Positions 40,502-49,869 of a stretch of DNA of 64,000 nt are shown here, one piece after another (within the stretch, counting starts at the first letter, position 1; each line of letters begins with the position of its first letter). This stretch comes from Vibrio rhodolitus (GTDB lineage: Bacteria; Pseudomonadota; Gammaproteobacteria; Enterobacterales; Vibrionaceae), in the NCBI RefSeq assembly GCF_003350325.1, contig NZ_QLYZ01000010.1, forward strand, positions 92,131-156,130, read 5' to 3'. The notes beneath the pieces are model-generated. The model was not told the origin of the DNA. It searched no databases and was given only the letters and a program-made list of their open reading frames with translations. A program made the translations under genes and the position numbers.

Positions 40502-41773
40502 CTAGTTATTACCTTGCGCAGGTTGTTTCTTTTTGCGTTTTTTCTTGCCAGTACCGGCAGGCTTCGCCATTGGTTTATTTGCCGTTAGCATCTCTTCGGT
40601 AATCGTTTCTGTTACCTCAAAGCCGGGTACTTGTTCGCGTTCGAGTCGGATTTTGTTCTTTTTCTCGATAACTTTAAAGTGGTTATAATCTTCAAAGTCA
40701 ATCAGTGATAGCGCTAAACCAACTTCACCTGCACGACCACTTCGACCAATGCGGTGCATGTAGTCGGCAGGACTACGCGGAAGGTCATAGTTAATTACCA
40801 CTGGCAGCTTTTCTACATCAAGACCACGAGCCGCAATGTCTGTTGCAATCAATACATCAAGTTGACCCGCTTTAAAGTCTTCGAGTACACGGGTGCGTAG
40901 AGCTTGGCTTTGATCACCATGAAAGACTTCTACCGCAATACCACGCTTATAAAGCTTATCAGCTAAATGCTCACAACCTTTTTTAGAGTTAACGAAGATC
41001 AAAGCTTGGCGCCAATCGTTCTCTTTAACTAGGTGGGCAAGTAGCGCTGTTTTCTTGCCTTTATCAACCGTAAAGACGCGCTGGACTAATGTACTTGCTT
41101 CAGTGCTTTGTAACTGTACTTCTACCGGATTATTAAGTAACTCACGAGTCAGTGACTGCACTTCTTCAGGGAAGGTTGCCGAGAATAACAGGGTTTGTTT
41201 TTGTTTTGGCATTAGTGCCAGCAGTTCAGACAGCTCATCGGTAAAGCCAAGGCTCATCATGCGGTCTGCTTCATCAAGCACTAAGGTTTTTACACGATCC
41301 AGTTTCACCGCGTTGCTGGAAATGAGATCCAACAGTCGCCCCGGAGTGGCGACTAGAATATCCGTGCCACCTCGCAGCGCCAGCATTTGGCTGTTGATGG
41401 AAACACCACCAAATACACACACTGTTTTCAGCGCACCATTAAAGTGGGCAGAGTAAGACTTAATGTTGTCAGCGACTTGTTTTGCAAGCTCACGCGTTGG
41501 AACCAAAATCAGCCCGGTTACCGAGTTATTTTTACGATAAAGGCTCGGGTGCTGATTAATAAAAATGCTCTGCAGCATTGGTAGTGAGAACGCCGCTGTT
41601 TTGCCTGAGCCGGTATTGGCGCCGGCAATTAAATCATGACCCGCTAAAACACTTGGGATCACTTGTGCTTGAATTGGCGTTGGTTGTTGGTATTCAAGTT
41701 CAGTTAATCGCGCTAACAAAGGTTGAATAAGTTTAAGATCAGCAAAGTTGGCTGAGGTTGTCGCTGTAGTCAT
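40502..41773 (-). CDS. DEAD-box ATP-dependent RNA helicase, RhlE-like
   Basis: A 423-residue RNA helicase with all core motifs: Q motif near TPIQAQVIPSVL, Walker A AGANTGSGKTAAF, DEAD box VLDEADRMMSLGF, SAT (LFSATFPEE), and the C-terminal RecA domain with DIAARGLDV and HRIGRSGRAG. The C terminus is a short Lys-rich tail (GKKKRKKKQPA). The RhlE group is likely from the overall shape and length; the exact paralogue is not fixed. Such helicases act in ribosome assembly and RNA turnover. Confidence 0.9.
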   Translation of the reverse strand: MTTATTSANFADLKLIQPLLARLTELEYQQPTPIQAQVIPSVLAGHDLIAGANTGSGKTAAFSLPMLQSIFINQHPSLYRKNNSVTGLILVPTRELAKQVADNIKSYSAHFNGALKTVCVFGGVSINSQMLALRGGTDILVATPGRLLDLISSNAVKLDRVKTLVLDEADRMMSLGFTDELSELLALMPKQKQTLLFSATFPEEVQSLTRELLNNPVEVQLQSTEASTLVQRVFTVDKGKKTALLAHLVKENDWRQALIFVNSKKGCEHLADKLYKRGIAVEVFHGDQSQALRTRVLEDFKAGQLDVLIATDIAARGLDVEKLPVVINYDLPRSPADYMHRIGRSGRAGEVGLALSLIDFEDYNHFKVIEKKNKIRLEREQVPGFEVTETITEEMLTANKPMAKPAGTGKKKRKKKQPAQGNN

Positions 41774-41997
41774 GAATAAAAGGTTTAAACGAGTATGATG
41801 GCGCGCATTCTAGCCTATTTAACGCCGGTTAAGTAGGGATTAATTAGGCTAGGCAGCGATACAGTCTAGATAACCATTTGAAATGAATTTGAAATCTTAA
41901 AGTTACAATTTACTCAAATTTACATAACCATTTATAGTTCTTGACGCGAGATTGTTGGATAATTGCGCAATAACCACACAAATAAAAGGGTAACACA

Positions 41998-42534
41998 ATG
42001 CTCAACAATCAATCTCTGTCATGGCAGACAATCGCACTACACTGGATCACCGGGCTTGCATTTATTGGTGTCTTTGCTCTTGGTCTATATATGGGTGAAC
42101 TGACACCGGAAACTGGCAAGTTTCAAATGATGGGAATCCATAAATCTTTAGGCGCTCTGATTTTGATTGTCGCCTTGATTCGAATTGTTTGGCGCTTAAA
42201 AGAAGGCGCGCTTCCGCCTGCCTCGCCGGTAGCTGCTTGGCAAGACAAATTAGCCAAAGCCATTCATGGCATCTTAATGCTGGCAACGCTAGCAATGCCA
42301 GTTTCAGGCATCGCAATGAGTGTTGGTGGTGGGCGCGGTGTTGATATATTCGGTTGGCAGTTTATCGCCAAAGGCGATGAGATCGTCTGGCTGCAAGAAT
42401 TAGGAGGCGCAATTCATGGACTTTCAGTTAACATCATTATTGCCGCATTAGTTCTCCACATTGCCGGGGCCATCAAACACCAAATAGTCGACAAAGACAG
42501 CACTATTTCACGTATGGTAGGTCGCGCTAGCTAG
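41998..42534 (+). CDS. Cytochrome b561-family membrane protein
   Basis: A 178-residue inner-membrane b-type cytochrome with four TM segments. Likely haem ligands are the histidines in ALHWITGLAF, MGIHKSLGALI, AKAIHGILML and LVLHIAGAIKH. E. coli relatives (CybB, YodB, YceJ) move electrons to or from quinone; CybB acts as a superoxide:ubiquinone oxidoreductase. AAGGGTAA lies before the ATG. It has its own terminator. Confidence 0.9.
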   Translation: MLNNQSLSWQTIALHWITGLAFIGVFALGLYMGELTPETGKFQMMGIHKSLGALILIVALIRIVWRLKEGALPPASPVAAWQDKLAKAIHGILMLATLAMPVSGIAMSVGGGRGVDIFGWQFIAKGDEIVWLQELGGAIHGLSVNIIIAALVLHIAGAIKHQIVDKDSTISRMVGRAS

Positions 42535-42566
42535 TGAGCAGAACGCGGTAAGTTTTTAGCACACTA

Positions 42567-42600
42567 AGCGGAGCTCAAGCGAGCTCCGCTTTTGTTTTTT
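42567..42600 (+). terminator. Terminator of the cytochrome b561 gene
   Basis: AGCGGAGCTC and GAGCTCCGCT pair around AAGC and are followed by TTTGTTTTTT. Confidence 0.9.
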
Positions 42601-42646
42601 ATCGGCTTCTCTATAATGCCTGGCAAATGTCGATGTGAGGTTTGAG

Positions 42647-43120
42647 ATGGAAGAGATATATCTAGCGGGTGGATGCCTTTGGGGAGTGCAAGAGTTTATG
42701 CGCCATTTACCTGGCGTTATTAGTACCGAGGCAGGGCGAGCAAACGGCAGCAGCGACACTACCCAAGCGCCTTATGATGGCTATGCTGAGTGCGTGCGAA
42801 TCAAGTTCAACCCTAGCGCCGTCACTGTAACGCAGTTGATGGAATATCTTTTTGAGATCATTGACCCATATAGCCTAAATCAACAAGGGCAAGATATCGG
42901 AACTAAGTATCGAACAGGTGTCTACAGCCGTGCAGAACACCATTTAGTGCTTGCTCGACAATTTATCGCTAATCGTGAAGACAAAGGGCAGATTATGGTG
43001 GAGGTTATGCCGCTCACCAACTATGTGAAAAGCGATCCTGAACACCAAGACCGCTTGACCTTACATCCCAATGATTACTGCCATATTCCCCTCGATTTGC
43101 TGCATAAGTATCGTAAGTAG
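42647..43120 (+). CDS. msrA: Peptide methionine (S)-S-oxide reductase, short form
   Basis: MsrA repairs oxidised methionine in proteins. The catalytic Cys is in LAGGCLWGVQEF, where the usual GCFW is GCLW. Other family blocks are DGYAECVRIKFNP, LFEIIDPYSLNQQGQDIGTKYRTG and the C-terminal EHQDRL. At 157 residues it is shorter than E. coli MsrA (about 210) and lacks the C-terminal Cys tail, so recycling may differ. The ATG at 42647 is chosen because TGAGGT is upstream; the GTG at 42635 is the alternative. Confidence 0.9.
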   Translation: MEEIYLAGGCLWGVQEFMRHLPGVISTEAGRANGSSDTTQAPYDGYAECVRIKFNPSAVTVTQLMEYLFEIIDPYSLNQQGQDIGTKYRTGVYSRAEHHLVLARQFIANREDKGQIMVEVMPLTNYVKSDPEHQDRLTLHPNDYCHIPLDLLHKYRK

Positions 43121-43137
43121 GTACTTTTGACTCGACC

Positions 43138-44544
43138 TTACTTCGCTTGCCATTGTTTACTGGTGACGAGTGAGTCCATCACTTTGTTGATGGCATGGTG
43201 GGCTTTGTCGACCATTAAGTCGATGTCATCACGGGTTGCAACAAGTGGCGGGGCAAAGCCTAAAATGTCGGCATGAGGCATTGCACGTGCAATTAGACCC
43301 GCTTCTAAGCAGGCGGCGGCAATTTGCGGCCCCACTTTTAAATTGGGATCAAACAACGTTCGCTGCTGCTTGTCTGCGGCAAACTCTAAGGCGTGCAACA
43401 TGCCTACGCCGCGCGTATCACCAACAATCGGATGGTTGGCAAAAGTCTCCTGCATTCTCTCTTGCAGATATTGTCCGGTGTCGGCAGCGTATTGAATCAA
43501 GTTCTCTCTTTCGATGATATCCAGATTGCAGTTTGCCGCCGCTGCGCCAAGAGGGTGTCCTGAATAGGTGTAGCCATGACCAAAGGGACCCCAAGCATCG
43601 GTGCCGTTTTCTAGTGCCTGCCACACTTTTTCACCTACGATCACGCCTGAAAGTGGTTGATAGGCAGAGGTGAGCCCTTTCGCTACAGTAATCAAATCCG
43701 GGCGCATATCGTAGTAAATCGAACCAAATGGTGCGCCAATGCGACCAAATCCGCATACCACTTCATCGGCAATCAGTAGGATGTCGTATTTATCTAACAC
43801 TTGGCGAATAGTGCGCCAATACCCCTCTGGCGGCGGCACAATACCACCGGTACCAAGCACAGGTTCGGCGATCATCGCGGCTACCGTATCTGGACCTTCT
43901 GCAAGGATCATCGCTTCGAGTTGCTCGGCGCAGTATGTGCTGAATTCCAACTCACTCATCTCACTATCTTGGCGATGGTAGTAATATGGGGCGATAGTGT
44001 GCTTAATTCGCTCTATTGGTAGGTCGAAGTGGGCATGAAAAAGAGGTAGCCCGGTCATTGAGCCCGACGCTATGCTGGAACCATGATAGCCACGATCCCG
44101 AGAGATGATTTTTTTCTTCTCGGGTCGGTTAAGTAAGTTGTTGTAATACCAAACCAGTTTTAATTGGGTTTCGTTCGCATCGCTGCCAGACATGCCGTAG
44201 TAAACTTTGCTCATTCCTTGCGGCGCCATTTTGATGATCCGATCGGAGAGTTCAACCAGAGCTTCGTTGGTATGACCGACATAGGTGTGATAATAAGCAA
44301 GCTTCTTCGCTTGCTCATAAATGGCTTCAGCCATTTCCTCGCGCCCGTAACCGATATTAACGCAATACAGACCAGCAAAGCCATCGAGCAGTTCATTACC
44401 TAAGGAGTCTTGAATACGCACGCCGTTAGCCTGGGTGATAATGCGACCTGCGAGCTCACCATGTGCGTATTGTTTTAAGTGTGTTGAGGCGTGAAACACA
44501 CGCTGGCGGTCAATTTCGAGTAATTTTTGAGTACGGTTATCCAT
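43138..44544 (-). CDS. doeD: Class III aminotransferase, probable diaminobutyrate transaminase of ectoine breakdown
   Basis: A PLP-dependent class III aminotransferase of 468 residues. The PLP lysine is in ITVAKGLTSAYQP and the PLP Asp in LLIADEVVCGFGR. In isolation it would be called an omega-amino acid transaminase (putrescine or beta-alanine type). Its place after doeA, doeX and doeC points to conversion of 2,4-diaminobutyrate to aspartate semialdehyde (DoeD). The ATG at 44544 has a perfect GGAGGA; the longer GTG start at 44580 is rejected. It lies 39 bases after doeC. Confidence 0.8.
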   Translation of the reverse strand: MDNRTQKLLEIDRQRVFHASTHLKQYAHGELAGRIITQANGVRIQDSLGNELLDGFAGLYCVNIGYGREEMAEAIYEQAKKLAYYHTYVGHTNEALVELSDRIIKMAPQGMSKVYYGMSGSDANETQLKLVWYYNNLLNRPEKKKIISRDRGYHGSSIASGSMTGLPLFHAHFDLPIERIKHTIAPYYYHRQDSEMSELEFSTYCAEQLEAMILAEGPDTVAAMIAEPVLGTGGIVPPPEGYWRTIRQVLDKYDILLIADEVVCGFGRIGAPFGSIYYDMRPDLITVAKGLTSAYQPLSGVIVGEKVWQALENGTDAWGPFGHGYTYSGHPLGAAAANCNLDIIERENLIQYAADTGQYLQERMQETFANHPIVGDTRGVGMLHALEFAADKQQRTLFDPNLKVGPQIAAACLEAGLIARAMPHADILGFAPPLVATRDDIDLMVDKAHHAINKVMDSLVTSKQWQAK

Positions 44545-44583
44545 AAATCCTCCTAATTTACTGACATGAGCTATTGGCATCGA

Positions 44584-46113
44584 CTAGCTACCGCTGGCGG
44601 TTGGTAAAGCGCCCAAGCAGCAGTACTTAATTTCACTAAATTCATCAAAGCCATGTTTACTGCCTTCTCGCCCAAGCCCTGATTGTTTCATGCCGCCAAA
44701 TGGGATGGGGTGTCCCGTCATCTTGACGGAGTTAACGCTGACCATGCCAAATTCTAAGCCGCGCAAACATTGCCAAATTTGGTGAATGTCATGCCCATAA
44801 ACATAAGCCGCTAGCCCATATTCGGTGTCGTTACTCATTGCAATCACTTGCTCAACAGTGGAATAGGGCATAACAGCGGCAATCGGGCAAAAGTTTTCTT
44901 GGCGATACACGTCCATGTCCTCTGTCACACCAGTTAGTAGCGTCGGTGGGAAATAACTGCCTTCGCATTCTTGTACTGCGGTGAGGTCAGTTTGTGCAGT
45001 AACTGTTGCGCCTTTGATGAGCGCGTCGTTAAGTAGCTGCTGCGCCTTTTCAACGGCTTTGTGATTAATTAAAGGTCCAACGCTTGTCGAGTCCTGCATG
45101 CCGTTACCCACGCTTTGCTGGGTGACTAGCGTGGCGAAGTGGTCGATAAAAGCATCGAATTGCTGGTGGGGGACAAATATACGATTGGCGGCAAGACAAT
45201 CTTGCCCAGACGTCTGAAACTTGGCATCGCAAGCGGCTTGGGCGGCTTGCTGGATATCCATATCGGGTAACACGATGAAAGGTGCATTTCCGCCAAGCTC
45301 CATGCTGCATTTTTTTACCGTCGCAGCGGCGTCGCTCAGTAGCAGCTTACCTATTGGCGTCGAGCCGGTAAAAGAGAGTGCTTTTACCTTATCCGATTGG
45401 CATAACACGTGGGAGATAGTACTCGCTTTACCAGTGACGATGTTAAATACCCCTGCGGGAATTCCGGCTCGGTCTGCCAGTTCGGCAAGTGCGAGCGCTG
45501 AAAAAGGGGTTTCACTAGCCGGTTTAATTACTACCGTGCAGCCAATTGCCATGGCTGCTGCCGCTTTGCGCGTGATCATCGCATTAGGAAAGTTCCAAGG
45601 AGTGATGAGCGCTGCCACACCAATGGGTTCACGAATTGTTGATAGCTGGGCATTGGCGATATGACTTGGAATTGTTTCGCCATAACTACGTCTTGCTTCT
45701 TCAGCAAACCAGCGAACAAAAGAAGCGCCATACTCAACTTCACCTAATGCTTCGGCAAGGGTTTTACCTTGCTCAATAACCATCAAGCGAGCGAGGTCTT
45801 GCTTGGCATTGAGGATTAGTTGATACCAGTTAAGTAAATAATCACTCCGCGCGTCGGCTGACAATTGTCGCCAACTAACAAAAGCCGTGTCAGCAGCATC
45901 GACGGCAGAGGTAATTTGCGGCTGTGAGAGTTGAGTAAAGTAACCGACTATTTCGCTGTTGGCTGGGTTAATGACCGGCTTGAATTCGGTGCCGCTGACC
46001 CATTTGCCATTGATATAAGCAAGGTTTCTCAGCAGTTTTACATCGTCGAGTGCCGTCATAATTTCGTGATTGGCTTTGGAGTCATCAATATCAAATTGTT
46101 GGGCAGTATTCAT
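44584..46113 (-). CDS. doeC: Aldehyde dehydrogenase, probable aspartate-semialdehyde dehydrogenase of ectoine breakdown
   Basis: An NAD(P)-dependent aldehyde dehydrogenase of the succinate-semialdehyde (GabD) type, 509 residues from the ATG at 46113 (AGGT upstream). The catalytic Glu is in MELGGNAPFIV, the nucleophile Cys in TSGQDCLAANRIFV, and the cofactor loop in FTGSTPIGKLL. In the doe operon its role would be oxidation of aspartate semialdehyde to aspartate. Outside that context it could act on succinate semialdehyde. The frame extends to 46218, but that would overlap the doeX end region. Confidence 0.8.
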   Translation of the reverse strand: MNTAQQFDIDDSKANHEIMTALDDVKLLRNLAYINGKWVSGTEFKPVINPANSEIVGYFTQLSQPQITSAVDAADTAFVSWRQLSADARSDYLLNWYQLILNAKQDLARLMVIEQGKTLAEALGEVEYGASFVRWFAEEARRSYGETIPSHIANAQLSTIREPIGVAALITPWNFPNAMITRKAAAAMAIGCTVVIKPASETPFSALALAELADRAGIPAGVFNIVTGKASTISHVLCQSDKVKALSFTGSTPIGKLLLSDAAATVKKCSMELGGNAPFIVLPDMDIQQAAQAACDAKFQTSGQDCLAANRIFVPHQQFDAFIDHFATLVTQQSVGNGMQDSTSVGPLINHKAVEKAQQLLNDALIKGATVTAQTDLTAVQECEGSYFPPTLLTGVTEDMDVYRQENFCPIAAVMPYSTVEQVIAMSNDTEYGLAAYVYGHDIHQIWQCLRGLEFGMVSVNSVKMTGHPIPFGGMKQSGLGREGSKHGFDEFSEIKYCCLGALPTASGS

Positions 46114-46218
46114 TGTTGACCTATTGATTGTTGAGCCGTACTCAAACAATAGGTCGAAGTTGCGGTGTTTTTTTTCTGAACAGCCAGCAAATCGTATCGG
46201 TATTTTCGTTTGTTGCAC

Positions 46219-46707
46219 TCAGAGACAGAAAGTTTTGTCTTGGTATTGCTGCAGCGTATCTGGTTGGTGATGTTTGACGACTTTAGTGACGATGTAGGTA
46301 TAGTAGCGTTCAATACCGATATCTGAATCGAGCCATTTATCGATGCAGCGCTGGTATTGATCAATATCGATGCACTGGAACTTAATGATGTAGTCCACAC
46401 CTCCTCCGGTAGCATAACATTCAGCTACTTGAGGGGTTGAGGTGACCAGAGTTTCGAAGCGGCGAAATGCATCAGCGTTGTGCTGTTTAAGGGAGACTTC
46501 TACCATCACCAAAGTTGGTTTGGTCTGCGATGCGAGGTTTATTTTTGCACCGTAACCTTCAATGATCCCAGCTTGTTCGAGCTTTTTGACGCGCTCCCAG
46601 CAGGGACTGACGGAAAGGTTTATTTGTTCAGCCAATTGTGACTTGGTAATACGTCCGTGCTGTTGCAGGATCTGTAATATCTTGATGTCATATCGGTCAA
46701 GTTTCAT
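46219..46707 (-). CDS. doeX: Lrp/AsnC-family regulator, probable DoeX
   Basis: A 162-residue feast/famine regulator: N-terminal helix-turn-helix (LDRYDIKILQILQQHGRITKSQLAEQINL) and C-terminal RAM effector domain from about residue 70. In Halomonas DoeX is the Lrp-type regulator within the ectoine degradation operon; its position here between doeA and doeC matches. GAGGAAA precedes the ATG, and the gap to doeA is only 26 bases. Confidence 0.85.
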   Translation of the reverse strand: MKLDRYDIKILQILQQHGRITKSQLAEQINLSVSPCWERVKKLEQAGIIEGYGAKINLASQTKPTLVMVEVSLKQHNADAFRRFETLVTSTPQVAECYATGGGVDYIIKFQCIDIDQYQRCIDKWLDSDIGIERYYTYIVTKVVKHHQPDTLQQYQDKTFCL

Positions 46708-46733
46708 CTACGCTTTCCTCGCTCTATTGGCGC

Positions 46734-47921
46734 TCAATGCTTGATAAAGAGGTGGCGGGGAAAATTACATAATGTCTTGCCACCGTGGCGAGTGATAATA
46801 ATGCTTTCAGTGGTTTCCAGCCCCCAATCCTCAAACCATAGCCCCGGCATTAAGTGAAAGGTCATGCCTTCTTTTAATTCGGTGTGATCACTATCGCGCA
46901 GGCTCATGGTTCGCTCGCCCCAGTCCGGTGGGTAGCTTAAGCCTATAGGGTATCCGCATCGCGCCCCTTGGCGAGAAAATCCTGCTCTGTCCAAAATACC
47001 ATTGATAATGTTTGCTACCTCAGCACAGGTGTTACCGGGACGTGCAGCATTGAGCCCAGCATCTAAGGCTTTAGTCAGGGCTTCATCCGCACGCTTAAAT
47101 TTATCACTTGGTTCACCTAAGAAAATGGTGCGCGATAAAGGGCAGTGATAGCGGCGATGAGCGCCAGCAATTTCGAAAAAAGTGCCTTCGCCTTTTTTAA
47201 AGGGTTTGTCATCCCACGTAAGGTGAGGTGCGGCTGCATCGGTGCCGGAAGGTAGCATAGGCACAATCGCTGCGTAGTCACCAAAGTGATCCTCATGACC
47301 GAGTATGGCTTGGCGGTTTAGCTCGGCGACCAAATAGTGCTTTGGCAGACCTGGCTCAATCATCTCAAAAGCGATGCGGTGCATGTTCTCTACAATTCGC
47401 GCAGCACGCTGCATATAAGCAAGCTCTTGTGGTGACTTTACCGCACGACACCAATTGACCAAACCAGTGCAATCAACCAAACAGGCACAAGGTAGATTGT
47501 TCGATAGCGCCTCAAAAGCCGTGGCGCTGAAGTAGTAGTTATCTTTTTCTACGCCAATTTTGCCCCGATCCCAAAGCTTAGGTAGCAGAACGCTTTCGAC
47601 TAAGTACTCCATCGGGTGGAGAGGTGGATTCATCACATAATGATCGGGGTAAAAAGTGATGTTCTCAGCACTTAGATAGGTGGTGCGATAGGCACCATTG
47701 GCATCTTGAATACGACCAAACCAAATCGGCTCGCCACTTGAACCAACTACCACACATTGCGGAACGTAAAATGACCAGCCGTCATAGCCCGTTAACCACG
47801 ACATGTTAGAAGGGTCATGAATGATCAGTATATCAATTTCCTGTTCCTGCATTGATTGACGAACTTTGTGCAAACGCAGTTGGTATTCGTCGAGATCAAA
47901 TTGCAACGCAGCGCTAGCCAT
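46734..47921 (-). CDS. doeA: Ectoine hydrolase (M24 peptidase fold)
   Basis: A pita-bread-fold enzyme of 395 residues that opens the ectoine ring to N-acetyl-diaminobutyrate. The N-terminal creatinase-like domain has the block DPSNMSWLTGYDGWSFYVPQ, which I recognise as typical of DoeA/EutD. The C-terminal M24 domain (from about residue 160) has HYLVAELNRQAILGHEDHFGDYAAIVPMLPSG in part and GAHRRYHCPLSRTIF; the metal ligands of true aminopeptidases are replaced, as in creatinase-type members. The ATG at 47921 has AGGAG upstream; the TTG at 47927 is rejected. First gene of the operon. Confidence 0.82.
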   Translation of the reverse strand: MASAALQFDLDEYQLRLHKVRQSMQEQEIDILIIHDPSNMSWLTGYDGWSFYVPQCVVVGSSGEPIWFGRIQDANGAYRTTYLSAENITFYPDHYVMNPPLHPMEYLVESVLLPKLWDRGKIGVEKDNYYFSATAFEALSNNLPCACLVDCTGLVNWCRAVKSPQELAYMQRAARIVENMHRIAFEMIEPGLPKHYLVAELNRQAILGHEDHFGDYAAIVPMLPSGTDAAAPHLTWDDKPFKKGEGTFFEIAGAHRRYHCPLSRTIFLGEPSDKFKRADEALTKALDAGLNAARPGNTCAEVANIINGILDRAGFSRQGARCGYPIGLSYPPDWGERTMSLRDSDHTELKEGMTFHLMPGLWFEDWGLETTESIIITRHGGKTLCNFPRHLFIKH

Positions 47922-48079
47922 GTGCAATCTCCTCTAAAATAATAAGCCGGAAACTGACGTCCCCCTAGAATGTGAGATAAAAAGCGAGTAGGAATTTTTA
48001 GTATAAGATGAACGCGATAAATTCAGCTTGTGCCAAAAAATCACTTTTCTCAAGCGCACAGCAAAAATTAACCGCAAAC

Positions 48080-48112
48080 AAAAAGACCGCTAGTGTGGCT
48101 AGCGGTCTTGGA
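48080..48112 (-). terminator. Terminator of cydC
   Basis: AAGACCGCTAG and CTAGCGGTCTT pair around a short loop, followed on the - strand by TTTGTTTG; about 20 bases after the cydC stop. Confidence 0.85.
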
Positions 48113-48132
48113 GTTATTCAATCAAGTTGAAT

Positions 48133-49869
48133 TTATAGCGTTTGGTTAAGCTGATAGTAGCGACCGTGCTGGGACATTAACTCTTGGTGTGAACCATGCT
48201 CAACCATCTGACCATTCTCAATCAGGCAGACTGCATCCATCTTATCCAGATTCACTAGACGGTGAGTAATGAACACCACAGTTTTGCCTTCAAAGTGCTT
48301 CTCAAACAAGGTCATAATTTGTTGTTCAGTTTGCTTATCGAGACCTTCGGTTGGTTCATCCAACAATAGGATTGGTGCATTGTGCAGCAGTGCACGCGCA
48401 ATACCAATACGGCGTTTTTCGCCACCAGAGAGTTGACGGCCGCCATCACCTAACCAAGCATCTAAGCCGTTTTTGTCTGCCGTTTCGCCTTCTAAAAGTT
48501 TGCTTAAGCCGACTTTATGCAGCGCCCGGCTGATCTCGTCATCGGTTGCATCTGGTTTGGCGAGGCTGAGGTTATCTCGCAATGTGCCGTTCAGTATATC
48601 AACACGTTGGCTGACAACCGTGATGGCTTTACGCAGTTGAGACTCGCTCCATTGCTGGATAGGTTTGCCGGCAATGAGCAGCTCACCTTGGTTTACGTCC
48701 CAGTAGCGAGTAAGTAATTGCAATAACGTTGATTTACCAGAACCGGTTTGACCCACAATCGCGACGCGTTGTTGCGCGCCAATCGCAAGGTTGACCGCTT
48801 CTACCGCAGGTTTGTTTCCATCTGGGTAGGTAAAGCTGACATCACGATACTCGATGCTGTATTGCTCGTTGTGTGAAACGTTTTGCTGAGGGAAATTAAC
48901 ATCAGGCTCGGCTAAGATCACTTCATTTAAGCGACGCGCAGACGTTAACGTTTTACCTAGGTGTTGGAAAGCTCCCGCGATTGGCATCAGCAGTTCGACG
49001 CTTGCCATGGTGGCAAAAGCAAATAGGGCGATCATTGGATCAGGCTCTGCACCAGCAACGCCATCGGCAGCCAGCCAAAGCATCAATACCAAGGTCCAAC
49101 CATTTGCTAGCATGAGTAGTGCTTGGGCAATACCGGAGAAGTGAGCATCAAAAAACTGATTCTTCAACAGCTTCTCTTGTGCTGCATAAATCGCGTTGCG
49201 GTAGCGCTCTTCGGCACCGAACAAGGTTAATTCACTGTAGCCTTGCAGCCAATCCAATGTGGTGATGCGTAAGTCAGCTTTATTCTGCGTTAGTTCACTG
49301 CCGTTACGTTTGCCAAGCTTGTAGAACAGCACAGGCCATACAATAAGCAGGGTTAGTAGGATAGCCCCAAGAGTTAACCCGAGGGTTTGATCAAACCAAC
49401 ACAATACCGCGGTGAGCGCAGCGATACCAAGCACACCAACCACCATCGGGCTAATGAGGCGCAAATAAACGTGGTCCATTGCATCGATATCAGCAATCAA
49501 ACGGTTCAGCAGATCCGCATCGCGCAGGTTAGCGACTTTACCTGGCACCAGTGGTGCCAGTTTCTTAAAGAAGAAGATACGCAGATCGGTTAACAGCTTG
49601 AAGGTTGCATTGTGGCTAACCACTCGCTCACCCCAGCGACCAGCAGTGCGTCCCATCGCGAAACCGCGAACAAAAGCTCCCGGTAACATGTAGTTAAACG
49701 TCTCGCGCGCGATGGTTAATCCCGCCACAGCTGCAGCTGAAAGGAACCAACCAGAGAGAGTCAGCAAGCCAATCGAGGCAAACAGAGTAAGAAACGCCAG
49801 TAGCATGCCCAAAGACAAACCAAACCAATGTTTTTTATACAGTTTTAGATAAGGGATTAAATCACGCAT
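48133..49869 (-). CDS. cydC: Heterodimeric ABC exporter subunit CydC
   Basis: CydDC exports cysteine and glutathione to the periplasm and binds haem; it is needed to assemble cytochrome bd. This half has six TM segments in residues 1-320 and a C-terminal ATPase: Walker A VGQTGSGKSTLLQ, signature LSGGEKRRIGIARALL, Walker B ILLLDEPTEGLD and the H loop VFITHRL. The 578-residue length is normal. Its start overlaps the end of cydD by 8 bases. Confidence 0.95.
   Translation of the reverse strand: MRDLIPYLKLYKKHWFGLSLGMLLAFLTLFASIGLLTLSGWFLSAAAVAGLTIARETFNYMLPGAFVRGFAMGRTAGRWGERVVSHNATFKLLTDLRIFFFKKLAPLVPGKVANLRDADLLNRLIADIDAMDHVYLRLISPMVVGVLGIAALTAVLCWFDQTLGLTLGAILLTLLIVWPVLFYKLGKRNGSELTQNKADLRITTLDWLQGYSELTLFGAEERYRNAIYAAQEKLLKNQFFDAHFSGIAQALLMLANGWTLVLMLWLAADGVAGAEPDPMIALFAFATMASVELLMPIAGAFQHLGKTLTSARRLNEVILAEPDVNFPQQNVSHNEQYSIEYRDVSFTYPDGNKPAVEAVNLAIGAQQRVAIVGQTGSGKSTLLQLLTRYWDVNQGELLIAGKPIQQWSESQLRKAITVVSQRVDILNGTLRDNLSLAKPDATDDEISRALHKVGLSKLLEGETADKNGLDAWLGDGGRQLSGGEKRRIGIARALLHNAPILLLDEPTEGLDKQTEQQIMTLFEKHFEGKTVVFITHRLVNLDKMDAVCLIENGQMVEHGSHQELMSQHGRYYQLNQTL

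Noticed and set aside
45221..45664. 147-residue frame on the + strand inside doeC
   Set aside because: Antisense to a well-defined aldehyde dehydrogenase, with low-complexity Ala/Ser composition; no independent support.
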